A stretch of DNA of 64,000 bases from positions 1 to 64,000 of IMG/VR virus record IMGVR_UViG_3300032053_013883; one strand, 5' to 3'. Below are positions 9,666-19,729 of the stretch, one piece after another (positions within the stretch are counted from its first letter, which is position 1; every line of letters starts with the position of its first letter). Source of the DNA: a virus. The position numbers were made by a program, and so were the translations under genes. Under the pieces are notes generated by a model. It saw only the letters and a list, made by a program, of their open reading frames with translations, ran no database searches and had not been told where the DNA came from.

Positions 9666-10310
9666 TTATATTTTAGCTGGTTGTAATATGTTAAAAGCAT
9701 CAGAATTTGATGGATCAATGTCTGTATTATTACTATCATCAGCTAATCCTAAACTACTATAGTCTTTATTTGTAGGATGTTTTTGTCTTTCTGAAACATT
9801 CACTTGACTTATGAATTTTAATAAATTACTATCTTCCCAATCTGCATCCTGAACGTCTTCTTTATGAATGCTTTTAATATGCTCTAAAATAGCAGGAAGA
9901 GCCAAATTACCATTAGTACTTCTAATGTAATTTTCTATTGTTGTTTTAATTGATGGGCATTTTTTAATTGCAGAAGGAATAATAACTTTATCTATATTGC
10001 CTGGAACTTTTTTATCAAAAGTATCATTTACATCTTGCGCTACTTTTTTATTTGATAGAGATTCGGCTTTTGATAAATATGCGGCTAAACCACTGCGCTC
10101 TTTCATTTCTTTAACGGCATCATCTACAGATGAATATTTTGACTTTGCCCCATTCATTATAGAAGATATTTGATCAAATAGTGATTGGTCAACATTGCGA
10201 GATTGAACTGATTCTTTTTTTAAAGATTTTTCAAATTGCTTAAGCCAATGATCTTCTTCGATATTGGAATCAGAATTTCTTGATATAGTTAAGTTTCTAG
10301 ATCTAGACAT
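9666..10310 (-). CDS. Unknown protein upstream of terminase
   Basis: This 214-residue, polar and largely helical protein opens with a basic stretch (MSRSRNLTISRNSD). It contains a compact segment (about 100-175) with alternating helices. Position immediately upstream of the large terminase would suit a small terminase subunit, but no HTH is evident and I do not assign that role. It lies 2 bases after the previous gene. Confidence 0.7.
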   Translation of the reverse strand: MSRSRNLTISRNSDSNIEEDHWLKQFEKSLKKESVQSRNVDQSLFDQISSIMNGAKSKYSSVDDAVKEMKERSGLAAYLSKAESLSNKKVAQDVNDTFDKKVPGNIDKVIIPSAIKKCPSIKTTIENYIRSTNGNLALPAILEHIKSIHKEDVQDADWEDSNLLKFISQVNVSERQKHPTNKDYSSLGLADDSNNTDIDPSNSDAFNILQPAKI

Positions 10311-10312
10311 TA

Positions 10313-11290
10313 TTACCCCTTATAATTTGTCGCCCAGTCAAAGCCATCTGAAGATGAAGTATTTACATCTTCATCGGGCAAATATCCACGATCTTGACGA
10401 AGAGGATATCCCATATCTGAAAGTAATTGCATTACCATTGCTTGTTCACGATCATTTAGTTTATATTTTTTAACTTGTGAAGCATAAATTTTTTCAATAT
10501 CATGACCCGCAGAAACCATTCCATTAATACAAAGCCTTGCAATTCTAGAGGTTAATAAATCAACTGAAACATAAATACCTTTAACGCCTGTTATTTTTTG
10601 AGCCTCTTTAATTAATCCAGAATCATCTTCATCGTCTGCTTTTTTCTTTCTTTTCTTTTTTGTATTTTCTTTAATTTTATCAAGACGATCACTTAATTTA
10701 CTAATACCATCTTCAATTTTAACTCTAACTTCTTCAATTTTATTTGAATCTAATTCACCATCAACATCTAATCTCATTGCTTTTGAAATTTCCGAATCTA
10801 ATCTTTCTAAATAAGCACAAGCCCTTTCTAGCCCTGCAGAATCATATCCAGAATGTTTTGGAACTGCTTGGAAACGTTCTTGTACCCAAGTTAAAAATCC
10901 GGTTGGTCCTTTTGATGCCCAATCCCATTTTTCATTTTTTTTACCTTTACCCTTAGCATCATTATTGTCATCAGCATCTTTAGAATGTTCTTCTTCTGTA
11001 GATACATCATGAACTTCAATAATTGGTTCTGCCGGCTCCTTTACAGCCTCTTCTGGCGCTCCAGGAATTGGTGATAGAAAATCAATCTTAACATCAATAA
11101 TTTGAGGCTCTGAATCACTAACAATAATATCTGATCCTTCTGAACCATGTTCATGTTCATGTTCATGTTCTTCATGTTCATGATGACCATGTTCTTCAGG
11201 CATTTCAAACTGAATCACGGCGCCTTCTGGCATCATAATTGCGTTGTTATCCATTACTTCTAATACTTGTGCAGTAGCTTCTAATGACAT
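10313..11290 (-). CDS. Unknown protein with His/Glu-rich segment
   Basis: This 325-residue protein has a His/Glu low-complexity run at about residues 33-48 (HGHHEHEEHEHEHEHG), encoded by a CATGTT hexamer repeat on the plus strand. An acidic linker follows, then a folded region from about 120 starting KWDWASKGPTGFLTWVQERF. A Lys/Arg-rich patch sits near 210, and a helical C-terminal domain ends the protein. The His run is likely to bind divalent metal. Placed between packaging and virion genes, it may be a head or packaging accessory protein. The upstream spacer carries AGGGG as ribosome binding site and a TATAAAT element on the coding strand. Confidence 0.72.
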   Translation of the reverse strand: MSLEATAQVLEVMDNNAIMMPEGAVIQFEMPEEHGHHEHEEHEHEHEHGSEGSDIIVSDSEPQIIDVKIDFLSPIPGAPEEAVKEPAEPIIEVHDVSTEEEHSKDADDNNDAKGKGKKNEKWDWASKGPTGFLTWVQERFQAVPKHSGYDSAGLERACAYLERLDSEISKAMRLDVDGELDSNKIEEVRVKIEDGISKLSDRLDKIKENTKKKRKKKADDEDDSGLIKEAQKITGVKGIYVSVDLLTSRIARLCINGMVSAGHDIEKIYASQVKKYKLNDREQAMVMQLLSDMGYPLRQDRGYLPDEDVNTSSSDGFDWATNYKG

Positions 11291-11348
11291 TTAAGTACCC
11301 CTAAAATTTATATTGAATATGCATTATTATGTAGTAATAATCACTGGT

Positions 11349-11945
11349 TTAAAACCAAACACTATCATAAATATTTCTTCCTTCATTTGAAGTTCCAAAA
11401 TATTTATTTGTTCTATTGCGATTATTATCTTGATCTTCTATTGGTTTTTGACCGTCTGGCAATCCCATAATTGGAGATTCTCCAGGCTGTAAAGCCATTT
11501 GATTTATAGCTGCAGGTGCTTTTTTCATAACTAATTCATCTGAATCAGGAGACATAAGATCTTCTCCAACTGGAATTTCTGAAGTTTCCGGGTTTCTTTT
11601 ATCATAAAAATCTGATCTACCGCCAAATCCAGCATATGGAGTTCCATCTACATTTTCACCAGCAGAGCCTGGAGGAATTCCGGTAATAGAATCATCAATT
11701 GGAAAATCTATTGAATTATTATCTATTGCATTTTTTAAAATTACAGATAATAAGGCTAATTTTCTTTTCTTCATAAGTTTCTTTTTCTTTTTCCTGAAAT
11801 CAGAAACGCTTTTATATTTATCCATATTTTGATAAAACCCAGAACCTGGTCCTTGTTTAGGTGGACCATTTACGCCTTCTGTTTCATAAAGGTCATAATT
11901 TTTAAAAAATAACCCTCTTGATTGAACATGATCTGATTTTTTCAT
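11349..11945 (-). CDS. Unknown 198-residue virion-block protein
   Basis: This is a polar, Pro/Asp/Asn-rich protein with a basic cluster [13 protein letters not shown] near residue 50 and otherwise little predicted order. No motif is recognised. The ATG overlaps the stop of the nucleotidyltransferase-like gene, so the two are coupled. Confidence 0.7.
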   Translation of the reverse strand: MKKSDHVQSRGLFFKNYDLYETEGVNGPPKQGPGSGFYQNMDKYKSVSDFRKKKKKLMKKRKLALLSVILKNAIDNNSIDFPIDDSITGIPPGSAGENVDGTPYAGFGGRSDFYDKRNPETSEIPVGEDLMSPDSDELVMKKAPAAINQMALQPGESPIMGLPDGQKPIEDQDNNRNRTNKYFGTSNEGRNIYDSVWF

Positions 11946-12694
11946 TTTTTAGCCTTATTATAATATGGCATTAATTCATCAATAACTGGGATATAAGGCC
12001 ATAAATTCATTTCAGTTAACAATTTAGCAGTTTTATCAGCATTATATGTTGCTGATTTAGTTAGTTTTTCCATTAATGATTTTGGTGTAGCAAATTGAAT
12101 TGATACTGGATTATCACTAACCCATAAAGAAACTCTTGGGCTAATGTTAAAATCTAATTTAGTAGATAAATATATTAATCTAACAACTCTATTTCTATGA
12201 GACATTAATGTTATATGCGGATCCAAACAAGTATCTATTATTTTATTTTCAATATCTTTAATCCCCCTTTTCGTAGGATCTAATATTTCTTTTAAATCAA
12301 AAGAACATAATAAAGAATTACAAGTAAAATCTCTACTAAACATTTCTTTTTGTAATTCGGTAGGATTTTTAATTCCCATATTATTTAATATGCTATTAAT
12401 ATTTGGAGTGTTAAAATTTGAAGAAAAATCTACACTTAAATTTCCAAATGTCATTGTGCTATGACCATCTGATTTTGTTTCAAATGTTAAATTATATTTT
12501 TTTCCTAATTCATCAGCAACTACATTTGCTAATGTAAAAATAGATTTATCTCCGGTAGTAATATCTAGATCAGAAATTTGTTTTAATTTTCCAAGCAATT
12601 TATCACGAGGAGTCCCTCCGCATACAAAAACTGGAGAAGTTTCCCATTTTATATGTAATGCATTAATTTCATTTAACAAATCTCGTAGCTTCAT
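11942..12694 (-). CDS. CCA-adding/poly(A)-polymerase-like nucleotidyltransferase
   Basis: The 250-residue protein carries the head-domain hallmarks of class II CCA-adding enzymes and bacterial poly(A) polymerases. [10 protein letters not shown] lies near residue 27. SDLDIT follows near 42, with both metal-binding aspartates. SRDFTCNSL lies near 125 and matches the family RDFTxNAL motif. An RNA-binding-like helical part (about 160-250) is shorter than in full CCA enzymes, which usually exceed 380 residues. The reaction would be nucleotide addition to an RNA 3' end or to another acceptor. It is unexpectedly embedded among virion-type genes, overlapping both neighbours by 1-4 bases. The substrate cannot be inferred. 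Confidence 0.82.
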   Translation of the reverse strand: MKLRDLLNEINALHIKWETSPVFVCGGTPRDKLLGKLKQISDLDITTGDKSIFTLANVVADELGKKYNLTFETKSDGHSTMTFGNLSVDFSSNFNTPNINSILNNMGIKNPTELQKEMFSRDFTCNSLLCSFDLKEILDPTKRGIKDIENKIIDTCLDPHITLMSHRNRVVRLIYLSTKLDFNISPRVSLWVSDNPVSIQFATPKSLMEKLTKSATYNADKTAKLLTEMNLWPYIPVIDELMPYYNKAKK

Positions 12695-14592
12695 TATACT
12701 CTAGGTGCTGGAGGTGGTGCTGGAGCTACTGGCGCTGGCGCTGGTGGTAATGGCGCTGGCTCTTCCTCAATTTCTATTTCTGGAGTTTCTTTCATTTGAG
12801 TTTGTTCTTGTAAAGCTTGGTCTTCAAGATCTTTTCTCATTTGTTTTTTCATTTTATCTTGTTCATTAGCATTTTCAAGTTTTTTCTTAATTTGAGCGGC
12901 TTGTTCATTAGTTTGTGGCGCTTCACCTGGACCTAAATCAATATCTTTACTTTTCATAGTACCACGAAGCTTACTAACAATTTCTTCAAGACGCGTTAAA
13001 ATATAATTATTACTTTCTAAAGCTTTATTAGTAGCTTCACTTAATGAAGGAAATAATGAAGATAATCCTAATTTATCCAACATGATATCGGCAAATGATA
13101 ATCTTCTTGGAAGTTCTCTAGTTTGAAATATTTTCAATGAATCTTCTAAATAAGATACAACATCTTCTATAGTAACACTATCTAAAGCAGAATCAAATAC
13201 ATTATCAATATTTTTCTTTTCTGGTAAAGGAATTTCTCCAGAAATATTTTCATTTGTTGGTTTTGCCTTTGAAGGCGCAGCAACAGGTGGTACTGGTGCA
13301 ATATTTTCTGGGGATGTCATTGGTGCAGGCACATCTTGTGCAGCCGCAAATAAATCTGAATCATTAACCTCTAGCACATCATTATCAATTACTTCTAAAA
13401 CATCATCTGATTTTTGTTCATCAGTTACATTTGATGTTTCTAAATTATTCAAAAATTGTTTAATTGCCTCTGGTTTATTATCTTTTGTTGGCGCTACAGC
13501 TTTTGCTGGTGTTGGCGGGGTTCCAGGTGCTGGCAATGGTTCTGGCTTATTATCAGATGGTGGTGAAGATGGCGGCGCAGGAGGTGCTGGCGCTGGTGGT
13601 GGGGCTGGTTGAGTAGGAGATGGTGGTGGTGGATTTGTTGGAGTTTTATTTCCTGGTGGCACCATTCCAGGACCAGTTGAAGGCAATCCCCCAACATTAC
13701 CTGATCCTTGTGATGGTGGTGCGGGAGGAGGTGGTAATGGCATTGTTTGAGCAATCTTATGTAAAACAAATGCCGCTTTTAAATATCCATTTTTATCCAA
13801 AACATTAGCTTCACGAATAATCATATCTTGATATGTTTTCAAAGAGGATGATTTTTTATTTAATAAATTAACCTTTTTCTTTAAACTATAAATGGCATCA
13901 ATTAAATTTTCAAATTCTGTTCCTGCTAATAATTGTCCAGAATCTGAGCGCAATAATTTTTCAACAGAATCTAATCTGCTAATTAATTTAAATCTTTGTT
14001 TTTCTATAAGTGCTGACTTTTCGGCATTATCATTAATATTTGCAACAACTTGATCTCTAGAAAAATCAATACTTTTTTCAGATGGACGAATAGGATCTTT
14101 ATCAATAGGAAGAGTATATCCTGGCATAAAATCATTAACATAATAAGTTTGAGCGAATTTATATTTTACATAATCTCCGCTCTCATAAAATTTAAGCCAA
14201 TTAACAAAATCATATTTTTCAGGCTCATCCCAACCATTGGTAACTTGATTAATGGCATTATTTCTGCTTTGCCCTTGTTTTTCTTGTTGATATAAAGATT
14301 TAGCTGTATCAATCCATTTTTGAGTATCTCTTTGTCCTGGAACACGAATATAATCAATATTTGGATAAGCTATTCTTTGATCAAGAATTTCATCTTCGGG
14401 CGCTGGCAAGCCTTTTAATAATTCTTCTAGTCTACGAAATTTTTTCAAATCTATTTCTTGACCAGTTTCTTCTTGAAGCCTTTTAAGCTGCTCATCAGAA
14501 ATTGTTCTATTTTTAGGGTCACCATGCAATAATTCTTCAATACGTGGCGTCATAAATAAACTTTCTTTTTCATCAGATTTATGCTTGGTCAT
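12694..14592 (-). CDS. Unknown large protein with Pro/Ala-rich central linker
   Basis: This 632-residue protein has a structured N-terminal part (1-275). A long linker follows, dominated by Pro, Ala, Thr and Gly (about 278-470). A helical region (480-560) comes next, then a short coiled coil and a Pro/Ala tail. Such linkers are typical of extended virion or scaffolding-type proteins. It overlaps the next gene by 1 base and the previous by 4, which implies tight co-translation. No catalytic motif is visible. Confidence 0.75.
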   Translation of the reverse strand: MTKHKSDEKESLFMTPRIEELLHGDPKNRTISDEQLKRLQEETGQEIDLKKFRRLEELLKGLPAPEDEILDQRIAYPNIDYIRVPGQRDTQKWIDTAKSLYQQEKQGQSRNNAINQVTNGWDEPEKYDFVNWLKFYESGDYVKYKFAQTYYVNDFMPGYTLPIDKDPIRPSEKSIDFSRDQVVANINDNAEKSALIEKQRFKLISRLDSVEKLLRSDSGQLLAGTEFENLIDAIYSLKKKVNLLNKKSSSLKTYQDMIIREANVLDKNGYLKAAFVLHKIAQTMPLPPPPAPPSQGSGNVGGLPSTGPGMVPPGNKTPTNPPPPSPTQPAPPPAPAPPAPPSSPPSDNKPEPLPAPGTPPTPAKAVAPTKDNKPEAIKQFLNNLETSNVTDEQKSDDVLEVIDNDVLEVNDSDLFAAAQDVPAPMTSPENIAPVPPVAAPSKAKPTNENISGEIPLPEKKNIDNVFDSALDSVTIEDVVSYLEDSLKIFQTRELPRRLSFADIMLDKLGLSSLFPSLSEATNKALESNNYILTRLEEIVSKLRGTMKSKDIDLGPGEAPQTNEQAAQIKKKLENANEQDKMKKQMRKDLEDQALQEQTQMKETPEIEIEEEPAPLPPAPAPVAPAPPPAPRV

Positions 14593-15347
14593 GGCTCACC
14601 ATTTAATTTCTTGTTTATAGTTTCGTTTAATACTTTAGCTTCAGCTAATCTAGTTTCGGTATTTAAAGATTCTTCTTTTGGAGCCTTAAGCTTTGACATT
14701 TTTTCATTAAAAACATCCATAAAATATAAGGAGGTTTCAAGGTCCATTTTAGAAAGAATTTCTTTAATTGTCTCATAAAATACAGAAATATGCTGATCTA
14801 CAACCTGCAAAGTTACTTGGTGCTGAATTATTTGATCAGGGGGAGCAATAACCAATTTATGATATTTTTCAAGCATATTACCTAAAACATCAAACCATTC
14901 GATTAGAACCCTGTCTAATCTTGTATTAATATTTCTGGGGTCTTCTTGAATTGCATCGAAAACCTGACCCGCTCTGGTTTCAATGGCTACAACCATATTT
15001 GTAATCATTTTCTTTATATCAACTTCACTGCCCGCCAATTCAATCATTTTATCTTTATATGCCCTACTGTTTTTAACAGCTAGTGTGGCTTGTTCGTCTG
15101 GCGACAATGTAATATTTTGAGATGTTTTTAATACATCTTCTTTAATTTGAGTATAAAGATCTAAATAATTTTCTTGGAAATTTTTTAATGTTTTTTCTGA
15201 AATAACAAATTTAGACTCACTAACATTAGTATACTTAGCTTGAAGCCACTCATGTATATCTTTTGATGTTAAGCCTATAATTAGTTTGGCTATTAATTCA
15301 TCCTTGTCTGGATGATCTAAAATTTTTAAAAGAGAGTTCTTATTCAT
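14589..15347 (-). CDS. Unknown, mostly helical protein
   Basis: This 252-residue protein is predicted almost entirely alpha-helical, with no recognised motif. Its ATG lies at the edge of a 28-base spacer made of alternating A/T (15348-15374). Its stop overlaps the start of the Pro-rich protein. Context suggests a virion or assembly role. Confidence 0.72.
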   Translation of the reverse strand: MNKNSLLKILDHPDKDELIAKLIIGLTSKDIHEWLQAKYTNVSESKFVISEKTLKNFQENYLDLYTQIKEDVLKTSQNITLSPDEQATLAVKNSRAYKDKMIELAGSEVDIKKMITNMVVAIETRAGQVFDAIQEDPRNINTRLDRVLIEWFDVLGNMLEKYHKLVIAPPDQIIQHQVTLQVVDQHISVFYETIKEILSKMDLETSLYFMDVFNEKMSKLKAPKEESLNTETRLAEAKVLNETINKKLNGEP

Positions 15348-15374
15348 ACATAATATATATCTATATATTATATA

Positions 15375-16088
15375 TTATTGATTAAATCCCTGTAAACGTG
15401 ACTCCCTGGAATCAAAGATCGCATGAGATTCTTGTCTTTGAACTGCGCTTTGACCTTCAACACCACCGCCTGGAACTTTAGATCCATTATTCAATGTAAA
15501 TCCAGTATCATAATTATAAATCTTTTTATCTAAAGCACATTGCCAAGTATGTTCTCCAACTCTAGCAACTTGGGCGCCAGGATGATCTGGACATCCCCTT
15601 ATGCTTAATGGAGCTTCTAAAATTCTATATTCTTTTGACATTGGGCTATCTTTAATAGCCTTTTCTGAATCAGAAATTTTATTCATATCATCTAAAGCTT
15701 CTCTTGGATCTTGATATTTTCTTCTAAGATCTTCAAGTCTTGTATCTTCTGCATTTTTATCAGAATCACTTTTTGGAGGGGCAGCAATTGTTAATAATAA
15801 TTCATCGATTACTGATGCCATTTTTTGAAGTTTTTCGTCGCCAGATAAATCAAATGCACTAGCAACATTCCCTAATTCTTCAATAGAAGAATCTGTTAAA
15901 TTACTTGCATCTGGCGGTTCAATTACATCAACTTCATTTGCAGCTTTACGAAGAATGGCTGCAGCTTCTACACAAGAATTAGCAACAATATCAATACATT
16001 GATCATCATATTCAGATAATAATAAAGCTTCATTATCTGGACTTTCTAACCAGCTTGCTATTGCTGTAAGCATTTCTGAAATTCTCAT
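15375..16088 (-). CDS. Unknown protein with partial zinc-ribbon-like C-terminal motif
   Basis: This 237-residue protein has a helical N-terminal half and a C-terminal segment RGCPDHPG (about 165) followed by TWQCALDKK. The Cys, His and Cys spacing could hold one metal ion, although one ligand is missing for a classical ribbon. No function is recognised. It overlaps the upstream gene by 4 bases. Confidence 0.7.
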   Translation of the reverse strand: MRISEMLTAIASWLESPDNEALLLSEYDDQCIDIVANSCVEAAAILRKAANEVDVIEPPDASNLTDSSIEELGNVASAFDLSGDEKLQKMASVIDELLLTIAAPPKSDSDKNAEDTRLEDLRRKYQDPREALDDMNKISDSEKAIKDSPMSKEYRILEAPLSIRGCPDHPGAQVARVGEHTWQCALDKKIYNYDTGFTLNNGSKVPGGGVEGQSAVQRQESHAIFDSRESRLQGFNQ

Positions 16089-17539
16089 AGTTTATCTCCA
16101 TATCCTTCATATTTATGAGGATCTATCTCATGCTCTAATATTGATTGTGCTTCTAAAAGTCGTCCCAAGCGTTCAATTTCAGAATGTAATCTACTATTCT
16201 CTTTAATTAAAGTATTTTGATCATTAGTTATTTCATCTAATCTATTTTTATTTTTACCAAATACTTTTTTCATACTTTCAAATTTTTGAATCATTTCATC
16301 ATTTTTCTTAATCTTTTCATTTACTCTCAAAATATTTCTTCTAACTTCTTCATATTCTTCTTCCATTTTTGATTCTTGAAGTTTTGCAAGCTCTCTTCTT
16401 AATGTTTCATTTTTAATTTTATGAAGTTGTGCTGCCGAGTTTGGTCCAGGCAATCTTCCTCTAGTTAATTTAGAAAGTTGAGTCATATATTCGTGATAAG
16501 TTATTTCACGATTTTTCATTCTTCTACCTAATTCTTGGAGTTTGCCCTGTGGCTCAACTATTGGAAGCTCGCCAGTTTCTTCTGGAACTTCAATATCAGA
16601 ATGTTGTTTTTGAACTAACTCTTTATTATATTCTTTTCTAAGAAGCCTAGATACTTCACTTTTAAATGCTTTCTTTTCTGCATCACTAATATCATGTCCT
16701 CTATTATAGCGTGTAATAATAGATTCTAAAAATGGTCTCAATTCACTATTATTAATCATAGCAAAAGTTTTTTCATCATTAATCCCAAATTGTGAACCAT
16801 AATTATCAAGCCAAGCTTCTTTTGCGGCAACATCTATAATTTTATATCTTTGAGGTTTTATTTTTTTCCAATTAATTGATGGTAATAATAATGCTGCTCT
16901 TAATTTATTAATAACACTGTGCATTAACCCCAATACTTTTTCTGCATGTAGCATATATTTAGAATAAGCCTGTTGCTTAATTTGATCCATAGCTGTTGAT
17001 GTAGATTGTCTGCTCTTAAATCCAGTAGAGCCTTCAAGAGAACCACCGCCTCTTGTTTTAACTGTTGTGCCAAAATTTGCATTTAAATCTTCAATTGGAA
17101 GATTCATTGTAAATGAATAAGGATCAATATTTGGAGCCTCATCTTCTGTCATAGGTTCATCTTCAAGATCTGCTATAAATGCAGTATTTCCATTTCTAAT
17201 ATCTTGAACTAATTCCTTTTCAGCAGTTTCTAATAACTCTAATGGATCATTTAAATCTTCAGCTTCCCATTGATTTGCTGCTGCCCCAAGAGCTTTTACA
17301 ATAAATTTAGCTGGAGGATAATTATACATTTCAGCATATGTAAAAAATGTTACCCAAATTGTTTTAGATGGATCTATTTTTTTTAAACTCAAAAGGCTAT
17401 CTCTAGCATCTCTTTCTTGAGATGGATTACGCTCTTTAATATCTTTGCTTACTTGAGGATCAATTAAAGGATCTTCTTCAGCAGCAATTTTATATTTAAA
17501 AAATATAATATTAGCTAATCTTAGAATTCTGTTTGTCAT
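16085..17539 (-). CDS. Unknown coiled-coil protein of the virion block
   Basis: This 484-residue protein has a globular helical first part (to about 300). A long charged coiled coil occupies roughly 340-475, rich in Glu/Lys/Arg with heptad leucines and methionines. It ends shortly after. No enzymatic motif is visible. Two bases separate it from the upstream gene. Confidence 0.72.
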   Translation of the reverse strand: MTNRILRLANIIFFKYKIAAEEDPLIDPQVSKDIKERNPSQERDARDSLLSLKKIDPSKTIWVTFFTYAEMYNYPPAKFIVKALGAAANQWEAEDLNDPLELLETAEKELVQDIRNGNTAFIADLEDEPMTEDEAPNIDPYSFTMNLPIEDLNANFGTTVKTRGGGSLEGSTGFKSRQSTSTAMDQIKQQAYSKYMLHAEKVLGLMHSVINKLRAALLLPSINWKKIKPQRYKIIDVAAKEAWLDNYGSQFGINDEKTFAMINNSELRPFLESIITRYNRGHDISDAEKKAFKSEVSRLLRKEYNKELVQKQHSDIEVPEETGELPIVEPQGKLQELGRRMKNREITYHEYMTQLSKLTRGRLPGPNSAAQLHKIKNETLRRELAKLQESKMEEEYEEVRRNILRVNEKIKKNDEMIQKFESMKKVFGKNKNRLDEITNDQNTLIKENSRLHSEIERLGRLLEAQSILEHEIDPHKYEGYGDKL

Positions 17540-17541
17540 TA

Positions 17542-19155
17542 TTATCCAAGGATTTTAGCATTCATAAAATATGCACCTTGATAAGTCTCATCAATATCTC
17601 TTCTATAAAGTGGTCTACAATTTCCATCTTTATCTTGATAAACCTTATTAAGAGGTAAGTTTGTATGAGCACAAATTGGATGTTGACTATTTTTTGCATT
17701 CTTAATAATCATTGAGCATTTGCTTTCGGCTTCTTTAGTAAATTCACCGGATAAACATTCCTTATAAATATTAAAAGCATAAGCATAAATCTTAGCATCG
17801 CCCATTTGATGTAATACATTCAAAGCATCTTCTGCTAATGAATGATTTCCAGACGCCACTGCATTTCTAATATTTTGAATTAAATCTGCTGGTTTTAATC
17901 CAAATTGTGGAGAGGCAACTGCTGCAACTTTATAATCAGCTTGTTTTTCAGCATATAATTTATTAATTCCTGATTTATCAAAAGGAACAATAGATCCATT
18001 ACAAATTAATACAGCTGGTTTAACTAATTTACCATTAACTAATTTAAATGGAACTGTAAATGCAGTGGCTCCAGCATCTAATGAAATACCATAAAAAATA
18101 GTATTTTTATCACTATTAGTTACTGTTACTTGTGCATTTGTAAATCCAAATCCAACTAAATCTCTTACAATGGACTCTCTTGCTGCTGCCACTTTTTCTT
18201 TTCCAAAATTAAGATTTGCAACACCTGATGGTGATGAAAATTGTTTTTCAAATGTTTCAAACTCATCTGATTTAGCTAATTTAACATCACCTTTAGCAAC
18301 TTCATCAATTTTTTGTCCAGTTACTTGATTTGCAAAGAATTGTTCTTTATTTAATCTGGAGGCTTTTAAATTCGCTAATGCTAATTCTGCACCGCTAATT
18401 TCTGTATTTTCTGAAGCTGCCTTATTTAAAACACTAACAATTGCTTCCGCATTAACATTTAATTTATTTCCAGCAAAAGAAGAAACATATTTTTTAACTG
18501 TTTGATGGTTAATTTCTTGAGGACCAGCATTTCCCATAAAAAGTGATGGCTCTAATGCCTTATCATTTTTTGTTTCAACTGGAATATAAAAACTTGTTAT
18601 TCCTTTAGGAGTATCATAATCAGCTTTTATAACAATAAATTTATCAGATCCATTTGCAACACTAATTCCATTAGGCTTTAAATTAATTCCATCCAATATA
18701 GATAATACTAATTTTTGAGCTTTAGTCGCCAAATCTTTTGAATACAATTTAACTGGTAAATTTTTATCAAAAACGCTTTCCAGTGCATTTGCTAAGACGG
18801 CATCTCCAGTATTATTTGTTTCAACTTGAGAAGTATTAGGGTCTCTTTCATACAATTTTGGTGTTGATAATTGATCTGTTTGACCTAATTCTTCTTGAAA
18901 TAATTCTGCAAATTTTGTATTGCGAGAATGTAATCTTTTATATAAGTCTTGTAATTCTGCTTTTCTAATAAAAACATTATTATTTAAAGACATCTGCTCT
19001 ACAACTCTGTGCATGGTGCCAATAGTTTGGTCATGTGGATACATTTCCAAACATTTAGCCAGCTTAACCTTTAATAAAGGTATAGCTATTTTTTCTTGAG
19101 CATCCACCGTTTTTGATAGAGAACCTACTAATTTTTGTAATTGATCAAAACTCAT
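17542..19155 (-). CDS. Unknown protein with internally duplicated beta module; possible major virion protein
   Basis: This 537-residue protein contains two related segments. One near residue 180 reads ITSFYIPVETKND and then KALEPSLFMGN. One near 370 reads ATAFTVPFKLVNGKLVKPAVL and then ICNG. Each follows a stretch that also aligns (KFIVIKADYD and NTIFYGISLD). The C-terminus has CAHTNLPLNK and a Cys pair that may bind metal. It is the second gene downstream of the T4-like late promoter, a position suited to an abundant virion protein, but I cannot match it to a known capsid fold. Confidence 0.75.
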   Translation of the reverse strand: MSFDQLQKLVGSLSKTVDAQEKIAIPLLKVKLAKCLEMYPHDQTIGTMHRVVEQMSLNNNVFIRKAELQDLYKRLHSRNTKFAELFQEELGQTDQLSTPKLYERDPNTSQVETNNTGDAVLANALESVFDKNLPVKLYSKDLATKAQKLVLSILDGINLKPNGISVANGSDKFIVIKADYDTPKGITSFYIPVETKNDKALEPSLFMGNAGPQEINHQTVKKYVSSFAGNKLNVNAEAIVSVLNKAASENTEISGAELALANLKASRLNKEQFFANQVTGQKIDEVAKGDVKLAKSDEFETFEKQFSSPSGVANLNFGKEKVAAARESIVRDLVGFGFTNAQVTVTNSDKNTIFYGISLDAGATAFTVPFKLVNGKLVKPAVLICNGSIVPFDKSGINKLYAEKQADYKVAAVASPQFGLKPADLIQNIRNAVASGNHSLAEDALNVLHQMGDAKIYAYAFNIYKECLSGEFTKEAESKCSMIIKNAKNSQHPICAHTNLPLNKVYQDKDGNCRPLYRRDIDETYQGAYFMNAKILG

Positions 19156-19172
19156 ATAACACCTATATGTAT

Positions 19173-19631
19173 TTAAGCTAATTCAGGGTATTTGGTTAAA
19201 ACTTCTTTTTTGGATGGCAAGCTCAATTCTGACAATAAAGCTTTAACCAACTTTGAATTTTCTGCTAATTTACGAGGTAAGTAATCGCTAACCTTATCTA
19301 GTTCATTTTTTGGAATTCCTAATTTTTGAGATGCCAAATTTACAATTGGATCTCCTTTATAAGAAATTTGAATAGTGCTGGCGGTCTTATTAACCAAGAC
19401 TTCCCAAGCAATAGCTTCCTTTACATCTTCATTTTCATATAATGAAACAATGTAATCGCCATCATCGGCGCTTTGGACTTGCCATAACTCAGCACCCTTA
19501 TCACTATCTTTAAAGCGGACCACATCGAAGGCTACAGTCTCTAAAAGATGTTTAACATCATTTAAGCGATAAGCTTTTTTATAAATTTTATTATTTAAGT
19601 TTGAATAGTCAACTGAGAACTTTGGCATCAT
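19173..19631 (-). CDS. Unknown 152-residue protein, first gene after late promoter
   Basis: This small alpha/beta protein has a Tyr/Val-rich beta portion (about 40-105) and a helical C-terminus. The start ATGATG has GGAG 5-6 bases upstream. A TATAAATA element lies 64 bases upstream, so it should head the virion transcript running down to at least 129. No homologous family is recognised. Confidence 0.75.
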   Translation of the reverse strand: MMPKFSVDYSNLNNKIYKKAYRLNDVKHLLETVAFDVVRFKDSDKGAELWQVQSADDGDYIVSLYENEDVKEAIAWEVLVNKTASTIQISYKGDPIVNLASQKLGIPKNELDKVSDYLPRKLAENSKLVKALLSELSLPSKKEVLTKYPELA

Positions 19632-19694
19632 ATCTCCATTTTACGCAAATCACGCCTATATAGATAAACAAATATTGATACCTATTACGTTTTT

Positions 19695-19702
19695 TATTTA
19701 TA
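19695..19702 (-). promoter_or_regulatory. T4-type late promoter element TATAAATA
   Basis: On the minus strand the sequence TATAAATA, an exact match to the T4 late -10 consensus, lies between the terminator at 19730-19764 and the gene starting at 19631. Transcription would begin near 19684 and leave a leader of about 50 bases. In T4 this element is read by a gp55-type late sigma factor. No certain gp55 homologue is in the window. Confidence 0.6.
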
Positions 19703-19729
19703 TATAGAGATATTAATAAAATTAAAACA

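Noticed and set aside
11146-11190. CATGTT repeats as a possible CRISPR or regulatory array
   Set aside because: No unique spacers between units, and they are in frame inside a coding region encoding His/Glu.
9666-11290. Small terminase subunit among the two genes upstream of the large terminase
   Set aside because: Position fits, but neither protein shows a recognisable HTH or oligomerisation motif, so no assignment was made.
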